From Terrilactibacillus tamarindi (lineage in GTDB: Bacteria; Bacillota; Bacilli; Bacillales; Sporolactobacillaceae): 40,783 nucleotides of DNA. The notes under the pieces are model-generated. The model saw nothing but the letters and a program-made list of their open reading frames with translations. It ran no database searches and was not told where the DNA came from. Below are positions 32,855 through 40,783 of this stretch, in pieces (the stretch's first letter is position 1; each line of letters starts with the position of its first letter). The translations under genes and the position numbers were made by a program. The DNA is taken from positions 1-40,783 of the forward strand of contig NZ_WNHB01000026.1 of NCBI RefSeq assembly GCF_009718825.1. Direction: 5' to 3'.

Positions 32855-34261
32855 TTATCTATTCTGTTGATTTGCATTTTTGTTTAATTCACTGTGTTTC
32901 CTTGAGTAAATGAAATAAATGACTATTCCAATGATGAACCAAATGCCAAACGCTTTCCACGTTACCGATTTCAAATTGAGCATCAGATACCCACAAGAAA
33001 GAACGGCAAGTAAAGGTATAATAGGAACGAACGGCACTTTAAAGTTTCTTTTTAAATTAGGCTGTGTATATCTTAAAACAACCACGCCAATGGCGACAAC
33101 GATAAAGGCAAACATTGTACCGATATTCGTTAATTCGGCTAAATGATTAAGTGGCACTAAGCCGGAAAATACTGAAACCATAATAAAAGTTAAAACAATG
33201 GTTAATGTAGGTGTTTTACGTTTTGGATGAACTTTAGATAGTCTTTTTGGCAATAAACCATCTCGACTAATGGCAAAAAATAATCGCGTTTGGCCATACA
33301 TCATAACAAATAGTACCGTGGTTATACCAACAATGGCACCAAGAGAAACAAAACCAGCCACCCAGTTTTGATCAACAACTTGAAGAGCAAAAGCAACAGG
33401 GTTTTTTACATTAAGATCTGTGTAAGGAACCATGCCCGTTAAAATAGCAGAAACGGCTACATACAAAACTGTACAAACTAATAATGACGAAATGATTCCA
33501 ATTGGCATATTTTTTTGTGGATTTTTCACTTCTTCAGCTGCTGAAGAGACAGCATCGAAACCGATATACGCTAAAAAGGCAGTTGCCGCTCCGTTTAAAA
33601 CTCCGGAAAAACCAAACGGCATAAATGGCGTCCAGTTATCTGGTTTTACAAAGAAAGCCCCGACAACGATAAATAAAAGAACAACGGCTATTTTAATCAA
33701 TACCATAATATTATTAATTTTGGTCGATTGCTTCACACCTGCTAATAATACAAGTGTAATAATTCCAACGATAACAATGGCTAAAACATCTACATAAGTG
33801 CCAGCTCCCGGATTATAGGCACTGCTTATGGCTTTTGGAATATGTATTCCAAACCCAGCTAGTAAACCTTGAAAGTATCCTGACCAACCGCTAGCAACTA
33901 CAGAAGAAGCAAGTCCATATTCTAGAATTAAATCCCAACCTAAGATCCATGCAATCACTTCCCCAAACGCTGCATAGCTGTAAGTATATGCACTACCAGA
34001 GACAGGTACGATTGAGGCAAATTCTGCATAACATAATGCCGCAAACACACAGGCTATTCCCGATAATATGAAAGATAATATAATTCCTGGTCCGGAATCT
34101 GTCGCAGCTACAATACCTGTTAAAACAAATATTCCTGTTCCTATAACTGCGCCTACCCCTAGCATCGTTAAATCAAAAGCACCTAACGATTTACTTAATT
34201 GTGATTTTCCTTGTCCTTGTTTGATTAAATAAGGTATAGATTTCTTTCTAAATAATTCCAC
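32855..34261 (-). CDS. yfnA: Amino acid permease, APC family (YfnA-like)
   Basis: 468-aa permease of the cationic amino acid transporter branch with about 12 membrane helices. Motifs: LGVGAVIGTGIFVLTG in helix 1 (near residue 37), YAEFASIVPVSGSAYTYSY (near 83), FLAYIGFDAVSSAAEEVKNP (near 232) and SRDGLLPKRLSKVHPKRKTP (near 330). An in-frame GTG opens at 34276, but GAGGAGT stands 7 nt before the GTG at 34261. Substrate unknown; relatives take up branched-chain or small neutral amino acids. Monocistronic. Confidence 0.9.
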   Translation of the reverse strand: MELFRKKSIPYLIKQGQGKSQLSKSLGAFDLTMLGVGAVIGTGIFVLTGIVAATDSGPGIILSFILSGIACVFAALCYAEFASIVPVSGSAYTYSYAAFGEVIAWILGWDLILEYGLASSVVASGWSGYFQGLLAGFGIHIPKAISSAYNPGAGTYVDVLAIVIVGIITLVLLAGVKQSTKINNIMVLIKIAVVLLFIVVGAFFVKPDNWTPFMPFGFSGVLNGAATAFLAYIGFDAVSSAAEEVKNPQKNMPIGIISSLLVCTVLYVAVSAILTGMVPYTDLNVKNPVAFALQVVDQNWVAGFVSLGAIVGITTVLFVMMYGQTRLFFAISRDGLLPKRLSKVHPKRKTPTLTIVLTFIMVSVFSGLVPLNHLAELTNIGTMFAFIVVAIGVVVLRYTQPNLKRNFKVPFVPIIPLLAVLSCGYLMLNLKSVTWKAFGIWFIIGIVIYFIYSRKHSELNKNANQQNR

Positions 34262-34393
34262 TTTATGACTCCTCACTGCTGTATGAATAGTATGAATTTT
34301 TAGGGTGCATTAGAATCATTAACATGCCTATTTTCCCCAATTATTCTCAAAACATAAAAGCTTTATAAATTTTTCAAGATCTCTTCAAGTGCG

Positions 34394-34537
34394 TGTTCAA
34401 AAAGGTGACAAATTAGAAGTAAGAAGATCAAGGCGGCGCTGTTTTGAGGACCGGAATGTAGGTTTTTGCTACATGAGGACCGGAAAAACAAGCCAACGCC
34501 GAGATTCGTAGCTTATCATTTGGTGACTTTTTGAACA
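34394..34537. mobile_element. MITE-like element
   Basis: 144 nt with perfect 11-bp terminal inverted repeats TGTTCAAAAAG/CTTTTTGAACA that continue as an imperfect inverted repeat for about 50 nt. The middle holds ATGTAG/CTACAT flanked by two direct copies of TGAGGACCGGA (34445, 34474). CTCTTCAAG occurs on both sides (34381-34389 and 34540-34548), offset by 4 and 2 nt, like a target duplication. No ORF, so non-autonomous. No matching transposase in the window. Confidence 0.7.
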
Positions 34538-34740
34538 ACCTCTTCAAGGCGCCTTTTTTTGAAAAATTGATCTTTTATATAAAATCTATAAGCAATAATA
34601 AAACAACATGAATAGTTAGTATTCTACATAATTCGACACAACATGTAAAGAGAAATTTTAGAATTTAGATTATTTATAAACAAAATGAAGATCTATTGTA
34701 AATACTTAACAATTTATCCCACATTAACGACTAGTAAAGA

Positions 34741-34817
34741 TCCCACCTCAAGGTAATGAGTGTAAACGAGCATTCCTAGGTGGGGGATGAAATAAACCCT
34801 ACTGATTGAAGTTTCAC
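34741..34817 (+). repeat. Structured palindromic repeat, copy D (internally deleted)
   Basis: Has the CCCACCT...AGGTGGGGG stem with the loop GTGTAAACGAGCATTCCT, then jumps directly to CTACTGATTGAAGTTTCAC. About 45 nt present in copy C are missing between two GTGGGGGAT direct repeats, as expected for slippage or recombination. The IS110-type element begins 4 nt after its end. Confidence 0.75.
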
Positions 34818-34849
34818 TGATATGAACGAAACTTTCAAGCCTTACTCAA

Positions 34850-35350
34850 AAATTTATTAAAATGTGCTATTTTTGGCCACTCCAAAGAGAGGAGCACATT
34901 TTTTGCATTTTCACAAAAAACTTTATACGGAGTGGCGGGCATGATAACCTTTTTTAGGTAGGCGTCAATTTCTTTTTAAAAACTGGCGTCTTGACGTATG
35001 AATCATGCTCGCAGAGGCTCCGTGTCAAGTTTTTTATACTCCATTCAAAGGACTATTCATTGAACTTAAATGGTTAAGTACACGGCACGAAGGCAAAACT
35101 ACTCAACGACGGTGATCATACTGATATCCGTGGGTTTTCACATTTTATCTTTCCGTCTCGGGAGCTTCCACGAACTTTATACGTGAGTCCATCCTATTTA
35201 GGATTGTCACAAGTGAAACCCGTGGGTTCTCCTTTCCGGTTTTTACCTTTGCCTCCGAGCCCTATGCTTACTCATTAAGTTCTATATAAATTCTTTCACA
35301 TTGCTTCTAACCATTTTAATTCTTATAAACTATTCGAGAGGTTGTCTACT
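34850..35350 (-). ncRNA. Candidate bridge/seekRNA region of the IS110-type element
   Basis: Non-coding DNA between transposase and element end, rich in stems. A long interrupted helix spans 34915-35035: AAAAAACTT, ACGGAG, GCG and GCATGAT pair in order with ATCATGC, CGC, CTCCGT and AAGTTTTTT, enclosing CGTCAA/TTGACG. AATGTGCT/AGCACATT lies at 34861-34900, and two related GTGGGTT blocks lie at 35151 and 35221. IS110-family elements encode a structured guide RNA in such regions; exact ends cannot be fixed from sequence alone. Confidence 0.45.
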
Positions 35351-35357
35351 TTACTCT

Positions 35358-36488
35358 TTACTTTACAATTTCTAAAAAAGGCTCCCTATTTGTTTCTACT
35401 TCTTTGGCAATAGCCCAGATAAAACCTGCCAATTCTCTTGCGACCGCAGTTATCGCTTTCGGTGCAGCCTTTCCTTTTGATAATAAACGGTAATATTTAT
35501 TATGCAAACGATGTTGAGCTTTCCATGAAATGGCGGTCATACTCGTAGACTGTCCTTCTTGTCTCTTTTTTAATTTACCTTTAACAACAGGTTTGTAACG
35601 GTAGCTCCAAGCAGACTCTATTAATAAACGACGTGCATGTTGGTTTCCAGTCTTTGTGATTTTCCCTTGTTTTCTTACTTCACCACTGGAACTTTCACTT
35701 GGCACTAATCCTAAATATGACATGAATTGTTTGGCTGTCTTAAAGCGTTGAAATGATCCAATTTCAGCTACTAATGCAGTAGATGTAATAGTAGCTACTC
35801 CTCTTAAAACACGTAGTGCTTGGATCATTGGTGCATGATACCCTTCTTCTGCGTGAATCTCAATTTCTTTTTCTAAACGTTGAATACGTTGATCAATTTC
35901 TACTAAGTGTTGACGATATTCTTGAAATACGACCTTTTGCATTGAGGATTCAAAAGAAAGGCTGTCTAGCCATTCTCGATAGGCATAAGTCCACTTGTTT
36001 ATACCTTTTGGTGGATGAATATCATATCGTAGTAAAAATTTAGTTAAACGATGTTTCGCACGTAACTCATCTTCTTTCGCATCTTCCCGAGCTCGGACTA
36101 AGTCTCGTAGTGCTTCATCTTCCTTAGTTGGAACATGTATAGGAGTTAGTTCTCCTGCACGATATAATTGAGCTAGACGAATAGCATCACGACGATCTGT
36201 CTTAACACGGTCACCAGGTTTTTGAGGAATAAGGGAAGGAGCGATCACTTCACATTCCACGCCTATACTAAGTAATACTCGATAAATACCATATCCAGTA
36301 GGACCTGCTTCATAACAGAATTTCAGTTGTTCGATTGACCCTAACTTTTTTATTAATTTTTTTAATGCCTCTGGTTTATTAGGGATCATTCCAAAATATC
36401 TTGGCTCATTTCTACCTTCATCTGCAATAGCAACAGCGATTTTTTCTTTTGACACGTCTAAACCAACGTATTTTGTGTTATCCTTCAT
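35358..36488 (-). CDS. IS110-family transposase
   Basis: 376-aa RNA-guided recombinase-type transposase. The N-terminal DEDD (RuvC-like) domain shows the first Asp in VGLDVSKEKI (residue 11), the Glu in CYEAGPTGYGIYR (near 60) and Asp residues in VKTDRRDAIRLAQLYRAGEL (near 96-100). A coiled-coil middle (about 195-215, IDQRIQRLEKEIEIHAE) follows. The C-terminal Tnp_IS116/110 domain, ALVAEIGSFQRFKTAKQFMS, leads into LVPSESSSGEVRKQGKITKT, which carries the catalytic Ser region. AAAGGAG stands 11 nt before the ATG. No stop or frameshift, so probably active. Confidence 0.95.
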   Translation of the reverse strand: MKDNTKYVGLDVSKEKIAVAIADEGRNEPRYFGMIPNKPEALKKLIKKLGSIEQLKFCYEAGPTGYGIYRVLLSIGVECEVIAPSLIPQKPGDRVKTDRRDAIRLAQLYRAGELTPIHVPTKEDEALRDLVRAREDAKEDELRAKHRLTKFLLRYDIHPPKGINKWTYAYREWLDSLSFESSMQKVVFQEYRQHLVEIDQRIQRLEKEIEIHAEEGYHAPMIQALRVLRGVATITSTALVAEIGSFQRFKTAKQFMSYLGLVPSESSSGEVRKQGKITKTGNQHARRLLIESAWSYRYKPVVKGKLKKRQEGQSTSMTAISWKAQHRLHNKYYRLLSKGKAAPKAITAVARELAGFIWAIAKEVETNREPFLEIVK

Positions 36489-36730
36489 AATATAACTAGC
36501 TCCTTTCGTAATGTAGCACTGATTTGGTTTGTTTTTTGTAGTAATTCAGTTTAACCAAATTAACCTACGAAATACGAGTAAGGGGCTAGTTTCGTTCATG
36601 ATAACTTTATAAATGAACAATATTGTTGTAGAAACGGTTAATCATTTTCTTGAGAAACAATAAGGATTAATATAAAAAATTCATAAAATCGTCATTTGCT
36701 AATTGAGAATTTTGATTTATAATTAAGAAT

Positions 36731-36773
36731 AAAAAAGGATAATCAGTCCTTATTATGGACTAACTATCCTTTG
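36731..36773 (-). terminator. Terminator of the lut operon
   Basis: On the minus strand AAAGGATA and TAGTCC pair with GGACT and TATCCTTT, followed by TTTTTTATTC. Confidence 0.85.
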
Positions 36774-36818
36774 GTTTATTATCTTAATTAAACACTTAGC
36801 TCTCTAAATTTTAAATTA

Positions 36819-37517
36819 TTATTTATCATTTACAATAATAAAGGCAACTTTAATTGGACCGTGAACTCCAACGACTAGATTCATCTCGATATCGGCACTG
36901 TTACTTGGACCTGAAATGAAGTTAATATAGTTAGGTATTAATTTCCCTTCTTTAACAAACTCGTTAATTTTTCGAGTGGCTTGACTTAAACGAGGAACTA
37001 TCGAACTCTTGGGTATAATCACAATAGATGTAACCGGCAATAAACTCACTGATCGAGCTTTCTCTGCATCATTCATAAGCATAGCAGTTCCAGATTCCGC
37101 TAGGGTTATGTCACTAAAAACAAGGCCAATATTTGCAGACTGCGCTTTTTCAATGTTTGATTGGCCCTCAGTCAAATCCCATGTAAATACATTTAGTTTA
37201 TTTAATACTTTTGATAGCCCATATTCATCAAAACGATCATCTTTACACGCTATGATGGGGCCGCCATCATAATCTTGGATGACACTCTGCAATGTATCTG
37301 GAAGTTTGCTTAGATTAGTCTCATACACTTTTGTATGTAGAGGTTGACAAGACTTCTTGAGAACATCTAAAAGTTCATCTTGAGAACGGGATTGATAAAC
37401 ATCCCATTGAGGTTGAAAATTCCATTCTGGTTTTTTTACATGTTGATTTCGCTCTCTACCTAATTTTGTGGCTATTTTATTTAGAAATGTATCTTGATTT
37501 TCAACAGTACCCGGCAT
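36819..37517 (-). CDS. lutC: Lactate utilization protein C
   Basis: 232-aa LUD-domain protein, third part of the LutABC complex that oxidises L-lactate to pyruvate. Motifs GLVFSDITLAESGTAML (near residue 132), a LLPVTSIVIIPKSSIVPRLS block and the C-terminal NFISGPSNSADIEMNLVVGVHGPI are typical. The ATG shares its A with the lutB stop (TGATG), so the two are translationally coupled. A GTG lies one codon earlier. Confidence 0.94.
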   Translation of the reverse strand: MPGTVENQDTFLNKIATKLGRERNQHVKKPEWNFQPQWDVYQSRSQDELLDVLKKSCQPLHTKVYETNLSKLPDTLQSVIQDYDGGPIIACKDDRFDEYGLSKVLNKLNVFTWDLTEGQSNIEKAQSANIGLVFSDITLAESGTAMLMNDAEKARSVSLLPVTSIVIIPKSSIVPRLSQATRKINEFVKEGKLIPNYINFISGPSNSADIEMNLVVGVHGPIKVAFIIVNDK

Positions 37518-38959
37518 CACTCTTCACCCTTTTTTGTTTCCTTTTTATGATTTTTGAACCATTCTCTAAAGTTTTCAGAACTTGGAGCTGGGAAATCTCG
37601 TCCGTGTGTCCATGGTTTCATTGGTCCTGGTCCCTTACTTATTTTCCCGTCCTTAACCAAAGGTTTCATTGCTTTAGGAGCTAATTTGGTTGCCATTTTA
37701 AATAATGATGGCGAACTTGCGCCGATTCCAAAACCTTTCATAGCAAGTTTTTCACCTAATGGAGCATGGCCTTCACCATTAACGATATGCTGACGGTGTT
37801 TGATCAAAAGCTCATGTAAAGGAATTTTTACTGGACAAGCTTCGGTGCAAGCCGCACATAAGCTTGATGCATAAGGTAATTTTCCGTATTCTTCATATCC
37901 ACCAAGAATGGGTGATAAAACGGCACCAATAGGTCCCGGATAGATTGATCCGTAAGCGTGCCCACCAATATGACGATAAACTGGACAAACATTCACGCAC
38001 GCAGCACAACGAATACAGTGCAGAGCACTTTGAAATTCAGTGCCTAAGGCATTTGATCGACCCGCATCAACGATCACGAGGTGAAAATCTTTTGGGCTAT
38101 CAATATCTTCTATATTTTCTCCTGGCGTAATACCTGTTACATACGTTGTTAACTTTTGCCCAACAGAACTTCTACATAGTAACGTAACCAATATATCAAG
38201 TTCTTCCCATGAAGGTACGATTCTTTCCATCCCCATGACTGTAATCTGTGTTTCAGGGAATGAGGTAACCATATTGGCATTTCCTTCGTTGGTAACAAGT
38301 GAGACACTCCCAGAATTCGCAATGGCAAAGTTGCAGCCTGTAATACCGACTTCAGCATCCAAAAATTCTTGCCTAAGTGTTTCTCTTGCGAAAGCTGCAA
38401 TTTCTTCTGGTTTATCTGAGTTTTTATAACCAACTTTTCTTAGCGCATCTCGCATTTGGCCTCTATTTTTATGTAATGATGGCACCACAATGTGCGATGG
38501 ACTATCATGATCATCGACTTGAAGAATGTATTCAGCTAGATCCGTTTCTAATACTGTACATCCAATATCTTCAAGTGCTTCATTTAGACTTATTTCCTCT
38601 GTTACCATTGATTTAGCTTTAACGACTTTTTTTGCGTTTTTTTGCTTGACAACTTTTTGGATATAATGTTGTGCGTCTTCTACAGTTTCAGCAAAATAGA
38701 CGTGACCACCTTTTGCCGCCCAATTATCACTTAATTGCTTAAGATAGTAATCCAGATTTTCTAATGTGTGACGTCTAATTTCTTCACCTGCACTACGCCA
38801 TATTTCCCAATCTACCAATGATTTATCATAGATTGTTGCATTTAACTTTCTTCCACGCAAGCCATCTTGTGCAGAAGATACCGCATTTTGCATAAAATCA
38901 TTGTTTATTCCTTCATCAACACGATCAAAGAAGGGTTGATTCCCTATTTTCATTGGCAT
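37517..38959 (-). CDS. lutB: Lactate utilization iron-sulfur protein B
   Basis: 480-aa Fe-S subunit of the LutABC complex. An N-terminal LUD domain (near 60-290; [20 protein letters not shown]) is followed by two [4Fe-4S] ferredoxin motifs, [12 protein letters not shown] (near 308) and CAACTEACP (near 358), then a C-terminal DUF3390-like part. The frame opens 7 codons earlier, but AAGGGAGG sits 8 nt before the ATG at 38959. It overlaps the lutA end by 35 nt, so lutA-lutB-lutC form one tight operon. Confidence 0.95.
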   Translation of the reverse strand: MPMKIGNQPFFDRVDEGINNDFMQNAVSSAQDGLRGRKLNATIYDKSLVDWEIWRSAGEEIRRHTLENLDYYLKQLSDNWAAKGGHVYFAETVEDAQHYIQKVVKQKNAKKVVKAKSMVTEEISLNEALEDIGCTVLETDLAEYILQVDDHDSPSHIVVPSLHKNRGQMRDALRKVGYKNSDKPEEIAAFARETLRQEFLDAEVGITGCNFAIANSGSVSLVTNEGNANMVTSFPETQITVMGMERIVPSWEELDILVTLLCRSSVGQKLTTYVTGITPGENIEDIDSPKDFHLVIVDAGRSNALGTEFQSALHCIRCAACVNVCPVYRHIGGHAYGSIYPGPIGAVLSPILGGYEEYGKLPYASSLCAACTEACPVKIPLHELLIKHRQHIVNGEGHAPLGEKLAMKGFGIGASSPSLFKMATKLAPKAMKPLVKDGKISKGPGPMKPWTHGRDFPAPSSENFREWFKNHKKETKKGEE

Positions 38960-39692
38960 GATGAGAGCCTCCCTTAACATGATGATTTAATATCTCTGCA
39001 ATATGCTTCACTTCAATTTTCTTTCCTTTTCGGTTGATTCGTCCACCAATATTCATAAGACAGCTACAATCAGAGCCTATAACCAACTCTGCCTCAGTTT
39101 CTTCAATGTGTCTGACCTTTTCATCAACCATTTCTTCTGATATTGGTGACATTTTAACAGAAAAAGTTCCACCAAAACCGCAACAATCATAATTGTTAGG
39201 AAGCGGTATAACTTCTAAACCTTTAACGTGTTTTAATAGTCTAAAAGGGGCTTCTTTTTCGCCAAGTAAACGTGACATATGGCAAGATGTATGAACGGTT
39301 GCTTTTGCTTCGTATTCTGCCCCTAGATCTTCAACACCAAGAACATGAACAATAAATTGAGTGAATTCATATGTCTTATCGGCCATTGCTTCAGCTTTTA
39401 ATTTCCAACCTGGCTCATCAACAAACATTTTAGGGTATTCACGAAACATGGTCGTACAGGAACCAGAAGGACTGACAATATAATCAGCATCTTCAAATGC
39501 GTGGATCATTTGTTTAGCTGCTTTTTTCGCATCGTTTAGATACCCACTATTAAAAGCCGGTTGTCCGCAACAAATTTGACCTTTTGGAAAATCAACTTCA
39601 CAACCAAGTCTTTCTAGAATCTCCGTGACATCTTTCCCGACTTTTGCATAGAAAAGCTCTCCTAAACATGTAATGAATAAGGAAACTTTCAA
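38925..39692 (-). CDS. lutA: Lactate utilization protein A (CCG-domain)
   Basis: 255-aa cysteine-rich protein with two CCG domains, like the GlpC/heterodisulfide-reductase type. First block: TCLGELF (near residue 8) and [14 protein letters not shown] (near 39); second: [11 protein letters not shown] (near 133) and [14 protein letters not shown] (near 170). The open frame begins at a GTG three codons earlier. TTG at 39692 gives MKVSLFITC, the family N-terminus, and lies behind AAAGGGTGA. Compared with B. subtilis LutA it has a C-terminal extension ([12 protein letters not shown]) that runs into lutB. Confidence 0.93.
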   Translation of the reverse strand: MKVSLFITCLGELFYAKVGKDVTEILERLGCEVDFPKGQICCGQPAFNSGYLNDAKKAAKQMIHAFEDADYIVSPSGSCTTMFREYPKMFVDEPGWKLKAEAMADKTYEFTQFIVHVLGVEDLGAEYEAKATVHTSCHMSRLLGEKEAPFRLLKHVKGLEVIPLPNNYDCCGFGGTFSVKMSPISEEMVDEKVRHIEETEAELVIGSDCSCLMNIGGRINRKGKKIEVKHIAEILNHHVKGGSHHANENRESTLL

Positions 39693-39758
39693 TCTAATCA
39701 CCCTTTCTATAACTCTAGTATTGGAATTGGATTGTTTTGTACCACAATATATAACACC

Positions 39759-39797
39759 TTTTTATAATCAGGTCATCTGATGACCTGATTATAAAAA
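39759..39797. promoter_or_regulatory. Perfect 39-nt palindrome before lutA (candidate LutR operator)
   Basis: Two exact 19-nt arms around a single T; core GGTCATCTGATGACC, flanked by TTTTTATAATCA and its complement. No T-run beyond the arm, so not a standard terminator. It sits 67 nt upstream of the lutA start, and a possible -10 TATATT (minus strand) lies just downstream. FadR-type regulators such as LutR bind short palindromes at such places. Confidence 0.65.
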
Positions 39798-39881
39798 GTC
39801 ATCCAATATACACAATTAAAACACATTTAATTCAAAAATCAAGCTTTTAAATTTCAATGATTAAGATTTAATCAATCTTAA

Positions 39882-40598
39882 TCATTCATGCATATAGGTT
39901 AATAATGTTTTTTGAACGCTGTTTAAATGATACTCCATAAGTGTTTTTGATTTTTCTACATCTTTTCTTTTTATAGCTTCATAAATATTTTGATGCTGTT
40001 CAAATAGCTTTTCAAGTGTTGTTGTTTTAGAAAAAATCCAGATACGTCGTGTTTCTTTCATTGATTTTGAAATAGCTTCCGATACACTTAACATAAGATT
40101 CTCCAATAAAGGATTATGAGCAGCTTTAGCGATGGCAATGTGAAAATCGATATCCGCCTTCTCACCAATATCTGTACTCTCCATGGTTGAAACTTTCATA
40201 TTGTTTAAAACTGCCTTAATGGCATTTAAATCTTGTTCATTTCGTTTTAAAGCCGCTGATTCTACCGCCCCTAATTCTAATATTTTTCTTACATCCAATA
40301 AATCCTCTAAATCTTTTTTCTCCATAAGTAGTAGATTGGTCAATGATTGTGAAAAGGAGTGAGGATCATAATATTTTATGAATGTGCCCTCGCCTTGTTT
40401 CATTTCTACAAGTCCCATTGCCCTTAATGCACTGAGAGCCTCCCTTACTGCTGAACGCCCAACTTCAAATTTTTCGGATAATTTTTGAACAGAATCTAAT
40501 TTATCACCTGGCTTTAATACACCTGTAGTAATCATATTCAACAATTGATCAGCTACTTCTTCATAGATCTTCTTGCTCTTAATAATTTTATAGGACAC
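39882..40598 (-). CDS. lutR: LutR-like GntR/FadR-family regulator
   Basis: About 238-aa repressor. N-terminal winged helix (IYEEVADQLLNMITTGVLKP, LDSVQKLSEKFEVGRSAVRE, residues 12-70) and a C-terminal FCD ligand domain with metal-type residues (LLDVRKILELGAVESAALKR, DIDFHIAIAKAAHNPLLENL, and a late His in LFEQHQNIYEAIKRKD). Genes of this family next to lutABC repress them until lactate is present. The start is uncertain among three nearby GTG codons and an overlapping ATG; GTG at 40598 is best spaced from AAGGGTGA. It is upstream of lutA on the same strand, with a palindrome between. Confidence 0.88.
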   Translation of the reverse strand: MSYKIIKSKKIYEEVADQLLNMITTGVLKPGDKLDSVQKLSEKFEVGRSAVREALSALRAMGLVEMKQGEGTFIKYYDPHSFSQSLTNLLLMEKKDLEDLLDVRKILELGAVESAALKRNEQDLNAIKAVLNNMKVSTMESTDIGEKADIDFHIAIAKAAHNPLLENLMLSVSEAISKSMKETRRIWIFSKTTTLEKLFEQHQNIYEAIKRKDVEKSKTLMEYHLNSVQKTLLTYMHE

Positions 40599-40704
40599 CA
40601 CATTCACCCTTACTGATTATTTATAATCTAATGATGATATCTTTATTATAAACTTTATTTTAACTATTTTTCTATTTTATTCTCTTTTTATTAGTTGACT
40701 GTTC

Positions 40705-40783
40705 TTTCTGATTTATTGAGCCTCTTTCTGATTTATTGCACCACTTCCGGATTTATTGCACCACTTCCGGATTTATTGCACCA
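40705..40783 (+). repeat. 20-bp tandem repeats running off the right edge
   Basis: Four units, period exactly 20: TTTCTGATTTATTGAGCCTC, TTTCTGATTTATTGCACCAC, TTCCGGATTTATTGCACCAC and a fourth cut by the edge. Units become more alike towards the right. No spacers, so not CRISPR. The true copy number lies beyond the window. Confidence 0.9.

Larger units (their letters stand above)
34822..36599 (-). mobile_element. IS110-family (IS1111-type) insertion sequence
   Basis: 1778 nt bounded by 12-bp inverted repeats ATGAACGAAACT (34822-34833) / AGTTTCGTTCAT (36588-36599), followed inwards on both sides by CCTTACTC, 6 and 4 nt further in. The transposase is on the minus strand. About 110 nt of non-coding DNA precede it and about 525 nt follow it. 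Inverted ends and a long 3' non-coding part point to the IS1111 group, in which the guide RNA lies downstream of the transposase. It looks complete. Confidence 0.85.

Noticed and set aside
39759-39797. Terminator of lutR
   Set aside because: The arms are symmetric A/T and no T-run follows the stem on the minus strand, so an operator is more likely.
40705-40783. CRISPR array
   Set aside because: Units are directly adjacent with no spacers, and there are no cas genes.

Overview
The window is a stretch of chromosome from a low-GC, endospore-forming member of the Bacillaceae. Evidence for this is the A+T-rich sequence, strong AGGAGG-type ribosome binding sites, frequent GTG/TTG starts, T-box leaders, a CotF-type spore coat protein, and close kin of Bacillus genes (cypC, bmrCD/yheIH, gabTR, proBA, lutABC-lutR, bkd, feoAB). 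I could not assign a species. No CRISPR array, phage region, plasmid functions or tRNA gene was seen.

Layout from left to right. Positions 1-520 look like the upstream part of an rRNA operon reading leftwards out of the window: a boxA-bearing leader preceded by five tandem sigma-A promoters 73-76 nt apart. Next come an esterase-like hydrolase and a complete branched-chain 2-oxoacid dehydrogenase cluster (E3-E1alpha-E1beta-E2). They are followed by an MscS-type channel with a sigma-B-like promoter, a CYP152 fatty-acid peroxygenase and a coat protein. At 9.9-13.7 kb is a heterodimeric BmrCD-like ABC exporter preceded by a 26-codon leader peptide and an intrinsic terminator, a ribosome-dependent attenuator arrangement. 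Then come topB, a ydaT-like stress gene, and an MFS transporter behind a T-box whose specifier reads as Leu (CUC).

From 18.4 to 23.5 kb are a PH/GRAM-like small protein, a split ThrE-type exporter pair, and a Fur-controlled feoA-feoB-Cys-rich protein operon. A clpP relic and several repeats follow, then the divergent gabT/gabR pair, a 49-aa small gene, a two-gene operon (Tim44-like/YxcD) with a sigma-W-like promoter, a fabH relic, patB, and proBA under a proline T-box (CCU). The right part holds a YfnA-like amino acid permease, a MITE-like element, a complete IS110/IS1111-type insertion sequence with a long structured non-coding 3' region, and the lactate-utilization genes lutABC with their regulator lutR. 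A 20-bp tandem repeat runs off the right edge.

A structured palindromic repeat of up to about 150 nt occurs four times (near 13.8, 23.8, 27.3 and 34.8 kb) in full or broken form. It probably derives from IS200/IS605-like ends. One copy lies next to the clpP relic and another sits 4 nt from the left end of the IS110 element. The window is mostly core metabolism; the less ordinary content is RNA-level regulation (two T-boxes, a peptide-leader attenuator), the five-promoter rRNA array, and the repeat/IS cluster.
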